Shown piece by piece: positions 34,601 through 42,313 of a stretch of DNA of 64,000 nt (positions are counted from its first letter, which is position 1; each line of letters starts with the position of its first letter). The notes under the pieces are model-generated. The model worked only from the letters and a program-made list of their open reading frames with translations. It was not told the DNA's origin and made no database searches. The DNA is from JBGVSA01 sp041807905. GTDB taxonomy: Bacteria; Pseudomonadota; Gammaproteobacteria; Burkholderiales; Rhodocyclaceae. The DNA lies in contig NZ_JBGVSA010000016.1 in the NCBI RefSeq assembly GCF_041807905.1, positions 42,713-106,712 on the forward strand. Reading direction: 5' to 3'. A program made the translations under genes and the position numbers.

Positions 34601-34893
34601 GGTATTCGAGCCTCGCCTACCTCAGGCGGCTGCCCATCCATCGACTGAAGATCGATCGCTCTTTCGTGCAGGACCTGCCGGGGGACACCGAGGATGCTGC
34701 CATCGCGTCAGCCACGCTGTCGCTGGCACGCGATCTGGGCATGACGGTCGTCGCAGAAGGCGTGGAGACGGCAGCGCAACGCGATTTTCTCGCCGCGCGC
34801 GGATGCCATGTGCTGCAGGGCTACTTTATCTCGCGTCCGCTAACCGCCGACGCGCTCGACGACTGGCTCACGCGGACGGCGCAAAACGCCTGA
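31624..34893 (+). CDS. MASE1-CHASE-PAS-GGDEF-EAL signalling protein
   Basis: Inner-membrane c-di-GMP enzyme of 1089 residues. The N-terminal hydrophobic MASE1 domain (about 5-190) is followed by a periplasmic CHASE sensor (about 225-430), a membrane helix near 490, a coiled region, a PAS fold (about 530-650), GGDEF (about 655-820) and EAL (about 835-1080). The cyclase motif is intact as GRLGGDEF near residue 740, and the phosphodiesterase motif is intact as EALVRW at 868, with DDFGTGYSSLAYLRRLP later. Both activities are therefore possible. CHASE domains sense small extracellular molecules. A terminator follows. Confidence 0.93.
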   Translation: MRHATRLALIAAAYSVTGLLSLQIAAPPGYVAPIFPPAGIALAAMLIYGARVWPAILVGSAIVQILAGTDAGLHGRGWMGPVFVPIAAVAASLFGTWLTHRLIRLPDPLDSQRSILRFLLLVAPATAAISTALAVPALLASGSLALSDGSFTAWSWWIGDASGIVIGVPLTFAFFGQPRHDWRPRVFSIAIPVLVASAVLAVVFVQIRNWESDRLTVQFNRDAENLANVLERRMAAQLDMLLAFERLMTVSEFVTREEWRGFAMPWLRRYPGTQNFGWAPLVTHDRRDAFEAEIRAHDRADFRITARDESGATFEAPPADQYMPLLYIEPIETNAAALGLNVLYLPATANAIAAAIESGEPRATEAIHLVQERGSQRGVVIYFPVYGDLNHDGRPDVRGVVSGVFRMADTVEAVIDPAAANIDVCLIDASAAPENRLLYGKDDCLSPAWNAHGLMTVIPVTLAGRDWRIEMRATPAYLANARTWTVWTTLAVGLCMVGMLAAFLLAVTGHTRRIEEQVAQRTTELARATERLSAQQTALMQAQRMARMGSWELTPNGTFVCSEQLRQILELPDDGTLTWEDVLDSFKGEQRLQLAKALDQARAHQAAEPFDCNRRSRDGRAQVLLCQVEGEWSGNSLIKLRGTMQDVTEAREADAHIHFLARFDALTGLPNRMHWIERTRATLASATRHEDHAAVLFLDLDHFKTVNDSLGHPTGDRLLTAVAKRLAPCLRNEDLLGRLGGDEFVILLPRLASPDDAGRVAEKLLDHLNQPLLIEQHELSASASIGIAVFPGDGTDVDTLLKNADVAMYGAKQSGRNRYQYFVPEMNERANERLRLEGALRHAIERNELTLHFQPQWDVASASVRSCEALVRWQHPQRGQMLPMLFIPLAEESGLIHPLGEWILTRACEQQVKWARTGHDLTVAVNISALQFQQADFADRVARIIGQTGIVPNRLELELTESAVMAPGDDLIARMNRVGALGVRLALDDFGTGYSSLAYLRRLPIHRLKIDRSFVQDLPGDTEDAAIASATLSLARDLGMTVVAEGVETAAQRDFLAARGCHVLQGYFISRPLTADALDDWLTRTAQNA

Positions 34894-34912
34894 CAGCCCC
34901 ACGCCCGCCGCC

Positions 34913-34944
34913 AAAAAAAAGAACGGGGCATGGCCCCGTTCTTT
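34913..34944. terminator. Bidirectional terminator between convergent genes
   Basis: Stem GAACGGGGC/GCCCCGTTC around ATG, flanked by an A-run on the left and TTT on the right, so it can serve both the GGDEF-EAL gene and the convergent lipoprotein gene. Confidence 0.85.
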
Positions 34945-34966
34945 CATCCAGCGACTGCACCGCCGA

Positions 34967-35941
34967 TCAATAGCCGGTCGTGTCACCCAGGCCTGCCGGC
35001 AACGAACCCTTGATCTGAGCGGGCGAATAGGCGCCCTGGTTGGTCCATACCAGCCAGTCGAGGGAGCCGTTGTAGCTATTGGTGCCAGTCGTGCCGACGT
35101 ACAGGTAGCGCTTCAACGAACCCGTCGCCGCGTTGAGCACACCGCTATACGGCAAGGCCGAACCGCCCGTGGTCTCAGTCTTCAACTGTCCATCGACATA
35201 CAGGCTGACGGTACCATGCGTGGCGTCGGTCATGGCAATCGACACCTGGTAGATGTGCCACTGAGAAGTATCCACGGCAACCGTCGGCTTGTTCGCCGGC
35301 GTGCCCGATACGCCATCGATGGTGTCGAACTGCACGCCCTGCATCAACGTGTTGTCACCGATGACGAACTTGACGCGGCTCGCACTGGTGTCCGCGTCGG
35401 CATCCGCGAGCGCGACTTCAACTTCGATTGCGCGGTCGGTGGCGGAATTCGCCTTGGCCCGCGCAACCCACGTGAAGTACTTCGGATAACCCACGCCCAC
35501 CACGGAGTCCCCGTTGTTGGGATCCTTGGTGCCGCTGACGCGGATCTGGCCTTTGGAGCCCCCGTTGATGAACGACACGATGCCGTTGCCAAGCGAGGCG
35601 AACACGTTCGGTGTATAGCCCGTGCTGGTGTTGTAGGTGAAGGCCGTTGCCGAACCGTAGGTGCTGGTGATCGAGTTCGCCGCATCCGGGACGACGTTGG
35701 CGTTGTACGAATTCCAGTTCACCGCCATGGCACTCGAAGAAGTCGAGGAACTCGCCGACGAAGTCGACGACGACGTGCTCGAGTTGCTCGATGAGCTAGA
35801 GCTCGAACGCGAGCTTGACGAAGACGAAACGGAACTCGACGACGAGCTGGAATTGTTGTCGTCGTCACTACCGCATGCGGCCAGCGACAGCGCGAGAGCA
35901 GACGCAACCAGCACGGAAAGATGCTTCTTCTGCAACATCAT
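34967..35941 (-). CDS. Lipoprotein with polyserine linker and concanavalin-like domain
   Basis: A 324-residue predicted lipoprotein. The signal peptide MMLQKKHLSVLVASALALSL ends in the lipobox LAAC at about residues 21-24, followed by GSDDDNN and a linker of roughly 45 residues, mostly serine with a few Thr, Arg and Ala. The C-terminal part (about 75-324) has a beta-rich pattern with SQWHIYQVSIAMTDATHGTV, SLYVDGQLK, and LDWLVWTNQGAYSPAQIKG, which suggests a LamG/concanavalin-type fold that binds glycans. The start at 35941 follows GGGAGG; MLQKKH at 35938 is the alternative. The linker style matches the pectate lyase at 16.6 kb, so both may belong to a plant-cell-wall programme. No catalytic motif recognised. 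Confidence 0.75.
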   Translation of the reverse strand: MMLQKKHLSVLVASALALSLAACGSDDDNNSSSSSSSVSSSSSSRSSSSSSSNSSTSSSTSSASSSTSSSAMAVNWNSYNANVVPDAANSITSTYGSATAFTYNTSTGYTPNVFASLGNGIVSFINGGSKGQIRVSGTKDPNNGDSVVGVGYPKYFTWVARAKANSATDRAIEVEVALADADADTSASRVKFVIGDNTLMQGVQFDTIDGVSGTPANKPTVAVDTSQWHIYQVSIAMTDATHGTVSLYVDGQLKTETTGGSALPYSGVLNAATGSLKRYLYVGTTGTNSYNGSLDWLVWTNQGAYSPAQIKGSLPAGLGDTTGY

Positions 35942-36150
35942 GAACCTCCCACCATAAATGACTTTGTCATTGAACTCCTCCTGGTACCTGGACGCGCGGA
36001 TGTTGATGTCCGCGATATGCGCACTTGTGTGCGTGCGCTCTGTCCGGGGAGGATCGTTGCATGGTGAAAGTAGCGAAACAATACGATAAAAATGGAAATT
36101 CCCGGAAATTCCGGTCTTTTCTGATACGTAAAAACCCGAAGCCACGGCGC
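35942..36150. promoter_or_regulatory. AT-rich upstream region of the lipoprotein gene
   Basis: Markedly more AT-rich than the surroundings. It carries a tandem pair GGAAATTCC at 36094-36102 and 36104-36112 with a 10-base period (one helical turn), a plausible regulator site. No confident -10/-35 pair is assigned. Confidence 0.4.
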
Positions 36151-36179
36151 AAGAAAAATGGGGCCGTAGCCCCATTTTC
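36151..36179 (-). terminator. Rho-independent terminator after acyl-CoA dehydrogenase
   Basis: Ten-base stem AAAATGGGGC/GCCCCATTTT with loop CGTA; read on the minus strand it ends in a T-run. It lies just beyond the dehydrogenase stop. Confidence 0.8.
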
Positions 36180-36236
36180 CTTGCTTCGACGGGCAAACAG
36201 CCCCAATGCGCAAAGCGCTCGCGGCGCTCGACAGGG

Positions 36237-38030
36237 TCAGTCAAGCAACTCGTCGTCGCTCAGCACGCTGCCGCCATGAAGCGTTGCATGCGCAAGCCCA
36301 TCCGCACGACTCAATACCTGGTCGGCATAGAAATGTGCCGTCGCGATCTTGGCGCGCAGGAAGGACTCGCGCCCGTCCCCGCTCGCCAACAAATCGCGCG
36401 CAGCCAGGGCGGCTCGCGCCATCTGCCAGCCGCCGCAGACGACGCCCATCAATTCGAGCATGGGCGTGGCGCCGGCCAGGGCTTCACGAATGTCCTTGGC
36501 ATACACGTCGAGCAGATGTGTCGTAGCGGTTTCGAGTGCTTCGATCCCAAAGTGCAGCAGTTCGCCGACATGCTGGATGCGGGCATCGTCCGCCGCGTCG
36601 CAACGGGCTGCGATCTGGCGCATCTCGTCCAGCACGACCTTGAGTGCCGTTCCGCCGTCCCGCGCGATCTTGCGACCGATGAAGTCGATGGCCTGGATGC
36701 CCGTCGTCCCCTCGTAGATCGTGGTGATGCGTGCATCGCGAAGATGCTGGGCCGCGCCGGTCTCTTCGACATAGCCCATGCCTCCGTGCACCTGTACGCC
36801 CAGGGACGCGACCTGGATACCCGTTTCGGTACTCCAGCCTTTCACGACAGGGATCATCAGATCGACGAAGGCTTGCGCTGCGGCACGTACGTCGGCATCG
36901 GCGTGCCGTTCCGCGACATCCATGCGCGATGCAACGACCGCCGCCAGCGCGCGCATTGCTTCGGTCTGCGACTTCATCAACAGCAGCATGCGTCGTACGT
37001 CGGGGTGGCGGGCGATGGGCACGCGCGCGCCGTTGCGCACGCCGGCGTCGACGCCTTGCACGCGCTCGTTGGCATAGCCCAGCGCTTGCTGCCACGCCCG
37101 CTCCGCGATGGCCACGCCTTCCATCCCGACTGCGTAGCGCGCCATGTTCATCATCACGAACATGATCTCCAGCCCGCGATGCGGCTCACCGACCAGATAT
37201 CCGACCGCGCCGCCCGCGTCGCCATATGCCATCACGCAGGTGGGGCTGGCGTGGATGCCAAGCTTGTGTTCGATCGACACGCAGCGCACGTCGTTGCGCG
37301 CACCGATGGCGCCATCGTCCTCGACGAGGAACTTGGGTACCACGAACAGGGAAATGCCTTTGACGCCTTCAGGCGCATCGGGCAGGCGTGCCAATACGAG
37401 GTGGATGATGTTGTCGGCCAGATCGTGCTCGCCGTAGGTGATGAAGATTTTCTGGCCGAAGAGGCGATAGCTGCCGTCGCCTGCAGGCTCGGCGCGCGTA
37501 CGCACCGCCGACAGATCGGAACCCGCCTGGGGTTCGGTCAGGTTCATCGTGCCGGTCCACTCGCCGCTCACCATTTTCGGAAGATAGGTGGCACGCAGGG
37601 ATTCGGAGCCGCGCGCGAGGATCGCTTCGACGGCACCTGCGGTGAGCATCGGGCAGAGCGAGAAGGCAAGGTTCGCGCTCTTCCACATTTCGTTGAGCGA
37701 CGATGAGATCAAGGTCGGCAGCCCTTGCCCGCCGTATTCGCCGGGCGCGGCCACCGAGGCCCAGCCCGCCTCGGAGAAATGGCGATAGGCTTCGCGCCAG
37801 CCCGGCGCGGTTCGAACTGCTCCGTCCACGCAACGCGCGCCTTCGCGATCGCCTACGCGGTTGAGCGGCGACAGCACGCCGGCGGCAAACTTGCCGGCCT
37901 CTTCAAAAATCGCCTCGATCAGGTCATCGGTGAATTCTTCGCACCCGGGCAGTGACTGCACCGTGCGCAGATCGGCAAGGTGTTGCAGGACGAAACGCAT
38001 GTCCTCCAGCGGCGCCTTGTAGTCGCTCAT
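36237..38030 (-). CDS. Acyl-CoA dehydrogenase (long form with C-terminal extension)
   Basis: A 597-residue FAD enzyme that introduces the 2,3-double bond in an acyl-CoA. Motifs: GWASVAAPGEYGGQGLP near 90-106, GEWTGTMNLTEPQAGSDLSAVRT near 152-174 (FAD/substrate binding), KLGIHASPTCVMAYGDA near 255, and YVEETGAAQHLRDARITTIYEGTTGIQAIDFIGRK near 425-460, containing the catalytic glutamate region and the family end signature. The extra 100 residues at the C-terminus place it in the large acyl-CoA dehydrogenase group, like DmdC and many FadE relatives. Its electron acceptor, EtfAB, is encoded about 1 kb further upstream on the same strand. Confidence 0.92.
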   Translation of the reverse strand: MSDYKAPLEDMRFVLQHLADLRTVQSLPGCEEFTDDLIEAIFEEAGKFAAGVLSPLNRVGDREGARCVDGAVRTAPGWREAYRHFSEAGWASVAAPGEYGGQGLPTLISSSLNEMWKSANLAFSLCPMLTAGAVEAILARGSESLRATYLPKMVSGEWTGTMNLTEPQAGSDLSAVRTRAEPAGDGSYRLFGQKIFITYGEHDLADNIIHLVLARLPDAPEGVKGISLFVVPKFLVEDDGAIGARNDVRCVSIEHKLGIHASPTCVMAYGDAGGAVGYLVGEPHRGLEIMFVMMNMARYAVGMEGVAIAERAWQQALGYANERVQGVDAGVRNGARVPIARHPDVRRMLLLMKSQTEAMRALAAVVASRMDVAERHADADVRAAAQAFVDLMIPVVKGWSTETGIQVASLGVQVHGGMGYVEETGAAQHLRDARITTIYEGTTGIQAIDFIGRKIARDGGTALKVVLDEMRQIAARCDAADDARIQHVGELLHFGIEALETATTHLLDVYAKDIREALAGATPMLELMGVVCGGWQMARAALAARDLLASGDGRESFLRAKIATAHFYADQVLSRADGLAHATLHGGSVLSDDELLD

Positions 38031-38117
38031 CTCTCTGTCTCCATCACATCATCGTTGCCTGCCTCGGCATGGCGCCGGGCAGATCTGTCGACCTGTTCAC
38101 GTTGCGCGAACGGATCT

Positions 38118-38405
38118 CTAGTGACGCAGGCTTCGCGCCACTTGTTCCACCGTCAGCCCGTGCGTGCTTTCGATCGATTGCACGAACGGCAGGACTTGCT
38201 CCAACCGACACGACGAACACGACGCCCACGGGCGCAGGTAATAACCCGCGCCGTGACGCTCGGGTCGCAGCGGTTCGCCGTCTTCCGCAAAGAAGAGCCA
38301 GCGCTGCGCCATGACGTCGTCGACGGGACAGGCGGCAATAGCGGCACCCTCGTCGTCGAACTCGCGCAGGAGGTTGTCGTCCGTATTCAGGGCAAAGACG
38401 CTCAT
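38118..38405 (-). CDS. Uncharacterised 95-residue protein with CxxC
   Basis: A small acidic cytoplasmic-looking protein that begins MSVFALNTDDNLLREFDDEG and contains a single CSSC pair in YYLRPWASCSSCRLEQVL near residues 61-78. I do not recognise the family. The start at 38405 lies one base after the stop of the CbiM-like membrane protein, so the two are translationally linked and probably work together, for example in metal handling through the CxxC pair. The longer open frame reaching 38435 is less likely because it would overlap that gene. Confidence 0.65.
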   Translation of the reverse strand: MSVFALNTDDNLLREFDDEGAAIAACPVDDVMAQRWLFFAEDGEPLRPERHGAGYYLRPWASCSSCRLEQVLPFVQSIESTHGLTVEQVARSLRH

Positions 38406-38406
38406 G

Positions 38407-39072
38407 TCACTTCCCCTCCAGATAGCGATGATCATCGAAGGAGGCGACCCAGCCAGGGCGATAGACGACCATCAGCGTGAGCGCCATGCCGGTCAGCCAG
38501 CTTTCGGCGAACGCCAGCAAGAGGAAAAACGGAGCGTATTCGGTGAGCAGCCACGACAAGGGCTGCACGTGTGAAAGAGCGAGGACGGCGGTCGCCACGA
38601 CGCCAACGGCGAGCACACCGATGGTGGCGTTCAGACAACCCGCCAGAAAGATGTAGACGAAGAAATGTGCCGGCAGGCGCCGTTCGACGGCATGCAGCAC
38701 ATGTGTACTGATCCACGCTGGCAGCAATGCCGCGGTCAACACGTTGAGCGGCAACGCCGGCCAGTCCCCCTGGCCGGCAAGCGCAGCGACGATCGCGCCG
38801 CCGAGCAGCACGAAGGACGCCAGGGGCAATCCGAAGACAAGGGTCGCCAGCGTGGCGCCGATCAGGTGGAGATTGAAGCCGGGGGCAAGCTGCCCCTTGA
38901 GGCTCCACAACATGGCGATGACCAGCATCCCGCCCGCTGCATGATGCAGTTGGGTGCCGCCGATCAGATATCGCCAATCGACGTGACGTGCGTGACGCCA
39001 GAGTATGGCCGCCACCATCAGGGCGGCGGCCACGTGCAACACGATGGGGACCGAGGCAACCGTGAAGTTCAT
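38407..39072 (-). CDS. CbiM-like energy-coupling-factor permease homologue
   Basis: A 221-residue inner-membrane protein with six or seven hydrophobic segments. It shows the CbiM-type order of helices with histidine-containing loops (GGTQLHHAAGGMLVIAMLWSL near 38-58, FNLHLIGATLATLVFGLPLAS near 66-86, and STHVLHAVERRLPAHFFVYIF near 121-141). CbiM/NikM proteins are the substrate-specific parts of cobalt/nickel ECF importers. No ECF ATPase or T component is adjacent, so it either shares a remote module or acts alone. The metal is not inferable from sequence. Confidence 0.7.
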   Translation of the reverse strand: MNFTVASVPIVLHVAAALMVAAILWRHARHVDWRYLIGGTQLHHAAGGMLVIAMLWSLKGQLAPGFNLHLIGATLATLVFGLPLASFVLLGGAIVAALAGQGDWPALPLNVLTAALLPAWISTHVLHAVERRLPAHFFVYIFLAGCLNATIGVLAVGVVATAVLALSHVQPLSWLLTEYAPFFLLLAFAESWLTGMALTLMVVYRPGWVASFDDHRYLEGK

Positions 39073-39090
39073 CGCCGGCCCCTGCCCGTG

Positions 39091-40026
39091 TCACCCCAGC
39101 GCGGCCGTCAGTTGCGGCACGATCTCGAACAGATCGCCTTCCAGGCCGTAGTCGGCCACCTGGAAGATGACGGCGTCCGGGTCCTTGTTGATGGCCACGA
39201 TCACTTTGGAGTCCTTCATGCCGGCCAGATGCTGGATGGCACCCGAAATGCCGATGGCAATGTAGAGTTCCGGCGCCACCGCCTTGCCGGTCTGGCCCAC
39301 TTGCGTGTCGTTGGCAGCGTAACCAGCATCGACGGCGGCACGAGACGCGCCGATGGCGGCGTTCAGCTTGTCGGCCAGCGGTTCGAGCAGACCTTCGAAT
39401 TGCTCCTTGGAGCCCAGTGCGCGCCCGCCGGCCACGACCACGCGGGCAGCGCCCAGTTCGGGGCGCTTGGAGGTCGACAGTTCGCGGGTCACCAAGCGCG
39501 TCACGCCGAGGTCCGGCCCCGCGGGAGCCGCTTCGACCGTCGCATTGCCCGCGCCGGTTGCTGCCAGCGCGAAGGCGGAAGGACGCACCGTCACGACCTG
39601 TACAGGGTCGGCGCTGCGCACGGTCGCCATCGCGTTGCCCGCGTAGATCGGACGTTCGTAGGTGTCAGCCGAAACCACGGCGGTGATGTCCGATACCTGT
39701 GCCACATCGAGCAGTGCGGCCAGGCGCGGCCCCAGGTTCTTGCCGAAGCTGGTCGCCGGCAACAGCACGTGACTGTAGCTGCCAGCAAGCTGCGCCAGGC
39801 ACACAGCCAGGTTTTCGACTGTCTGGTCGGCGTAGTGCGCGGCATCCACCACGCGCACGCGCGTCACGCCTTCGGCCTTGGCTGCGGCTTCGGCCACCGC
39901 ACCGCAACCACTGCCGACGACGACCAGGTCGATTTCGCCGCCGATCTGGCGTGCGGCGGTCAGGGTGTTGAGCGTGCTGCCCTTGAGCGCAGCGTTGTCG
40001 TGTTCCGCGACAAGCAGAATCGTCAT
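39091..40026 (-). CDS. etfA: Electron transfer flavoprotein, alpha subunit
   Basis: Soluble FAD protein of 311 residues that passes electrons from acyl-CoA dehydrogenases to the ubiquinone oxidoreductase. The N-terminus is TILLVAEHDNAALKGSTLNTLTAA. The C-terminal FAD domain has VVAGGRALGSKEQFE, GASRAAVDAGYAANDTQVGQTGKAVAPELYIAIGISGAIQHLAGMK and NKDPDAVIFQVADYGLEGDLFEIVPQL, which are diagnostic. It lies 13 bases downstream of etfB in the same operon. Confidence 0.96.
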   Translation of the reverse strand: MTILLVAEHDNAALKGSTLNTLTAARQIGGEIDLVVVGSGCGAVAEAAAKAEGVTRVRVVDAAHYADQTVENLAVCLAQLAGSYSHVLLPATSFGKNLGPRLAALLDVAQVSDITAVVSADTYERPIYAGNAMATVRSADPVQVVTVRPSAFALAATGAGNATVEAAPAGPDLGVTRLVTRELSTSKRPELGAARVVVAGGRALGSKEQFEGLLEPLADKLNAAIGASRAAVDAGYAANDTQVGQTGKAVAPELYIAIGISGAIQHLAGMKDSKVIVAINKDPDAVIFQVADYGLEGDLFEIVPQLTAALG

Positions 40027-40039
40027 TGCGCGTCTCTCC

Positions 40040-40789
40040 TCAGATTACCTTGGCCTCGTCGCGCAGCTTGGCGACGAGTTCTTGAACATTGGCCAGCTTG
40101 ACACCGCCCTGGCGCTTCTTCGGCTCATCCACACGCACCGTGATCAGGCGCGGGGTGATATCCACTCCCAGGTCGGCTGCAGGAATGGTTTCCAGCGGCT
40201 TTTTCTTGGCCTTCATGATATTGGGCAGGGTGGCGTAGCGCGGCTCGTTCAGCCGCAGGTCGGCAGACACCACGGCCGGCAGCGACATCGCGACGGTCTC
40301 AGTTCCGCCGTCGATTTCGCGGCTGACCTGGATGCGGCCATCCGCGACCTTCACGCTCGAGGCAAAGGTGGCCTGTGGCCAGCCGAGTACGGCGGCGAGC
40401 ATCTGAGCGGTCTGGTTGGCGTCGTCATCGATGGCCTGCTTGCCGAGCACGATCAGTTGCGGCGTTTCTTTTTCTGCCACGGCTTTGAGCAACTTGGCGA
40501 CGGCCAGCGGTTGCAGTTCGGCGTCGGTTTCGACGAGGATCGCGCGATCCGCGCCCATCGCCATGGCCGCACGCAGCGTGTCGGCCGACTGGGCCGCACC
40601 ACACGACACCACGACGACTTCTGTCGCCGTGCCGGCTTCGCGCAGGCGCACAGCCTCTTCCACGGCGATTTCGTCGAAGGGGTTCATCGACATCTTCACG
40701 TTCGCCAGATCGACACCGCTACCGTCAGCCTTCACACGCACCTTGACGTTGTAATCAACGACGCGCTTGACTGGAACCAGTACTTTCAC
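40040..40789 (-). CDS. etfB: Electron transfer flavoprotein, beta subunit
   Basis: A 249-residue partner of EtfA that binds AMP. Signature: VKMSMNPFDEIAVEEAVRLREAG near residue 31, GADRAILVETD and VLGKQAIDDDANQTAQMLAAVLGWPQATFAS; the end is the typical LVAKLRDEAKVI. I chose the GTG at 40789 (giving MKVLVPVKRVVDYNVKVRV) because GAGGAG lies at a proper distance from it and the length then equals the usual 249. The ATG two codons upstream at 40795 almost abuts that ribosome binding site. The upstream region is shared with a divergent TetR gene. Confidence 0.94.
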   Translation of the reverse strand: MKVLVPVKRVVDYNVKVRVKADGSGVDLANVKMSMNPFDEIAVEEAVRLREAGTATEVVVVSCGAAQSADTLRAAMAMGADRAILVETDAELQPLAVAKLLKAVAEKETPQLIVLGKQAIDDDANQTAQMLAAVLGWPQATFASSVKVADGRIQVSREIDGGTETVAMSLPAVVSADLRLNEPRYATLPNIMKAKKKPLETIPAADLGVDITPRLITVRVDEPKKRQGGVKLANVQELVAKLRDEAKVI

Positions 40790-40931
40790 ACTCATCTCCT
40801 CAAGTCTGGAAACCGCGCCGCACCTTGTTAAAACAAGGCAAGCGGCAAAGCCCTACAGTATCTCACCGATCATCTGGCGGCTTTATAACCGACTGTTATT
40901 ACGCCATCCGTTCTTAGCGCAGCTCAAACAA

Positions 40932-40951
40932 TCCATACGCTAGCGTATGGA
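40932..40951. promoter_or_regulatory. Perfect 20-base palindrome, candidate TetR operator
   Basis: TCCATACGCTAGCGTATGGA equals its own reverse complement. It lies 46 bases upstream of the TetR-family ATG and about 140 bases upstream of etfB, so it is well placed to control both. A second hairpin, ATACT-CCGC-AGTAT at 40985-40998, overlaps the regulator start codon. Confidence 0.65.
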
Positions 40952-40996
40952 CAGAAAAGTAGCGTCTTCGGGCACTTTGTGTCAATACTCCGCAGT

Positions 40997-41581
40997 ATGG
41001 AAACGCGATCAGAAAACACCCGCCACACCCTGGACCGTAGTGCATGGGTCCAGCTTGCAACAGAGCTGCTTGCCGAGGACGGCCTCGCCGGCGTACGGGT
41101 CGAAGTGCTCGCCAAGCAGCTTGGCGTGACCAAGGGCAGCTTCTATTGGCACTTCAAGGACCGGCAGGCGCTGCTGGAGGCGGTACTGGAGACCTGGCGC
41201 GAGGGGCGCGTGCGTGACAGCGCGCGGCAGGCAGAGGCCACGCCGGCGACAGCCCGCGAGCAGATCCGGCGCGTCATCGATGCATACAGCATCCGTCCGA
41301 ACCGTAAGGGCGTGCGAATCGAACTGGCGATCCGCGATTGGGCACGCCGCGACGCTCAAGCCGCGGCCGCGGTCGAAGACGTGGATCGTGCGCGGCTGGA
41401 CGACGCCACCGCCCTCTTCCGGCTCGGCGGCTTCAGCGAAAATGATGCCCGCATGCGTGCGCTCCTGCTCTATACGCACTCATTCGGGCTGTCGATGATG
41501 GTCTACACGCGCATGGCCGACGACATCGGCCAACTACATCAGCAAGTCACGCGTTTGATTTCGGGCGAAGAGACACGGTAA
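40997..41581 (+). CDS. TetR-family transcriptional regulator
   Basis: A 194-residue regulator. The N-terminal helix-turn-helix is clear: AWVQLATELLAEDGLAGVRVEVLAKQLGVTKGSFYWHFKDRQALLEAVL at residues 17-65. The C-terminal ligand domain is less conserved. It is divergent from etfBA, with a perfect palindrome between, which suggests control of electron-transfer flavoprotein and beta-oxidation genes by an acyl-type ligand (inference). The ATG at 40997 is chosen; a GTG at 40979 would add six residues. Confidence 0.87.
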   Translation: METRSENTRHTLDRSAWVQLATELLAEDGLAGVRVEVLAKQLGVTKGSFYWHFKDRQALLEAVLETWREGRVRDSARQAEATPATAREQIRRVIDAYSIRPNRKGVRIELAIRDWARRDAQAAAAVEDVDRARLDDATALFRLGGFSENDARMRALLLYTHSFGLSMMVYTRMADDIGQLHQQVTRLISGEETR

Positions 41582-41617
41582 TTCGCGCCGCCGCCCTGTG
41601 ATGGCGGCCTACCCGCG

Positions 41618-41995
41618 TCAGGACCGCAGATAGGCGAGAAGATCCTGCAACTGCGCGCGGACAGAATCCACGACAGCCTTTTCGCGGGCGGCGTTGTCGG
41701 CGGCTTCCTGTTCGAGCTGGCCGACTTCGCTGAGCTGATTGCGCGCACCACTGATGGTAAAGCCGTCGCGATAGAGCAGTTCGCGGATACGGCGAACCAA
41801 CAGGACTTCGTGGTGCTGGTAATAGCGCCGGTTCCCCCGGCGCTTTACCGGCCTGAGCTGAGTGAATTCCTGCTCCCAATAGCGCAACACGTGCGGCTTT
41901 ACGCCACACAGGTCGGCCACCTCGCCAATGGTGAAATACCGTTTGGCGGGGATCGGGGGCAGGACGACTTCAGACTCAGGACTGAGGTTGTGCAT
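41618..41995 (-). CDS. MerR-family regulator next to ihfA
   Basis: A 125-residue MerR-like protein. The DNA-binding part is YFTIGEVADLCGVKPHVLRYWEQEFTQLRPVKRRGNRRYY at about residues 20-59; the coiled helix follows. It has no cysteines suited to metal sensing in the C-terminus. The gene begins 20 bases inside ihfA and so is co-translated with it. In many Burkholderiales the same MerR gene follows pheT-ihfA; its regulon is not known to me. Confidence 0.88.
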   Translation of the reverse strand: MHNLSPESEVVLPPIPAKRYFTIGEVADLCGVKPHVLRYWEQEFTQLRPVKRRGNRRYYQHHEVLLVRRIRELLYRDGFTISGARNQLSEVGQLEQEAADNAAREKAVVDSVRAQLQDLLAYLRS

Positions 41996-42293
41996 CGCTC
42001 AACTGTTCGACTGCGGCCTTGAGTTTCTGGCTCGCGTGGAAGGTCACGACACGGCGCGCCGTGATCGGAATTTCTTCGCCGGTCTTGGGATTGCGGCCAG
42101 GACGCGGCGGTTTGTCGCGCAATTGGAAATTGCCGAAGCCGGAAAGTTTCACTTCCTCGCCGCGCTCCAGGGCGTTGCGGATTTCCTCGAAGAAGCCTTC
42201 GACCATGTCCTTGGCCTCGCGCTTGTTGAGACCGACCTTTTCGAACAGCAGCTCGGCCAGTTCAGCCTTGGTCAGCGTACTTGTCGTCGTCAT
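41976..42293 (-). CDS. ihfA: Integration host factor, alpha subunit
   Basis: A 105-residue DNA-bending protein. Signature: TLTKAELAELLFEKVGLNKREAKDMVEGFFEEI at the N-terminus, VKLSGFGNFQLRDKPPRPGRNPKTGEEIPITARRVVTFHASQKLK near residues 48-92, including the intercalating-proline arm (RPGRNPKTG). It lies 20 bases downstream of pheT, the standard position. IHF is often required for sigma-54 promoter activation, of which candidates exist at 6.7-9.3 kb in this window. Confidence 0.97.
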   Translation of the reverse strand: MTTTSTLTKAELAELLFEKVGLNKREAKDMVEGFFEEIRNALERGEEVKLSGFGNFQLRDKPPRPGRNPKTGEEIPITARRVVTFHASQKLKAAVEQLSDAQPQS

Positions 42294-42313
42294 AGCTTGA
42301 AGAACTTCCCTTG

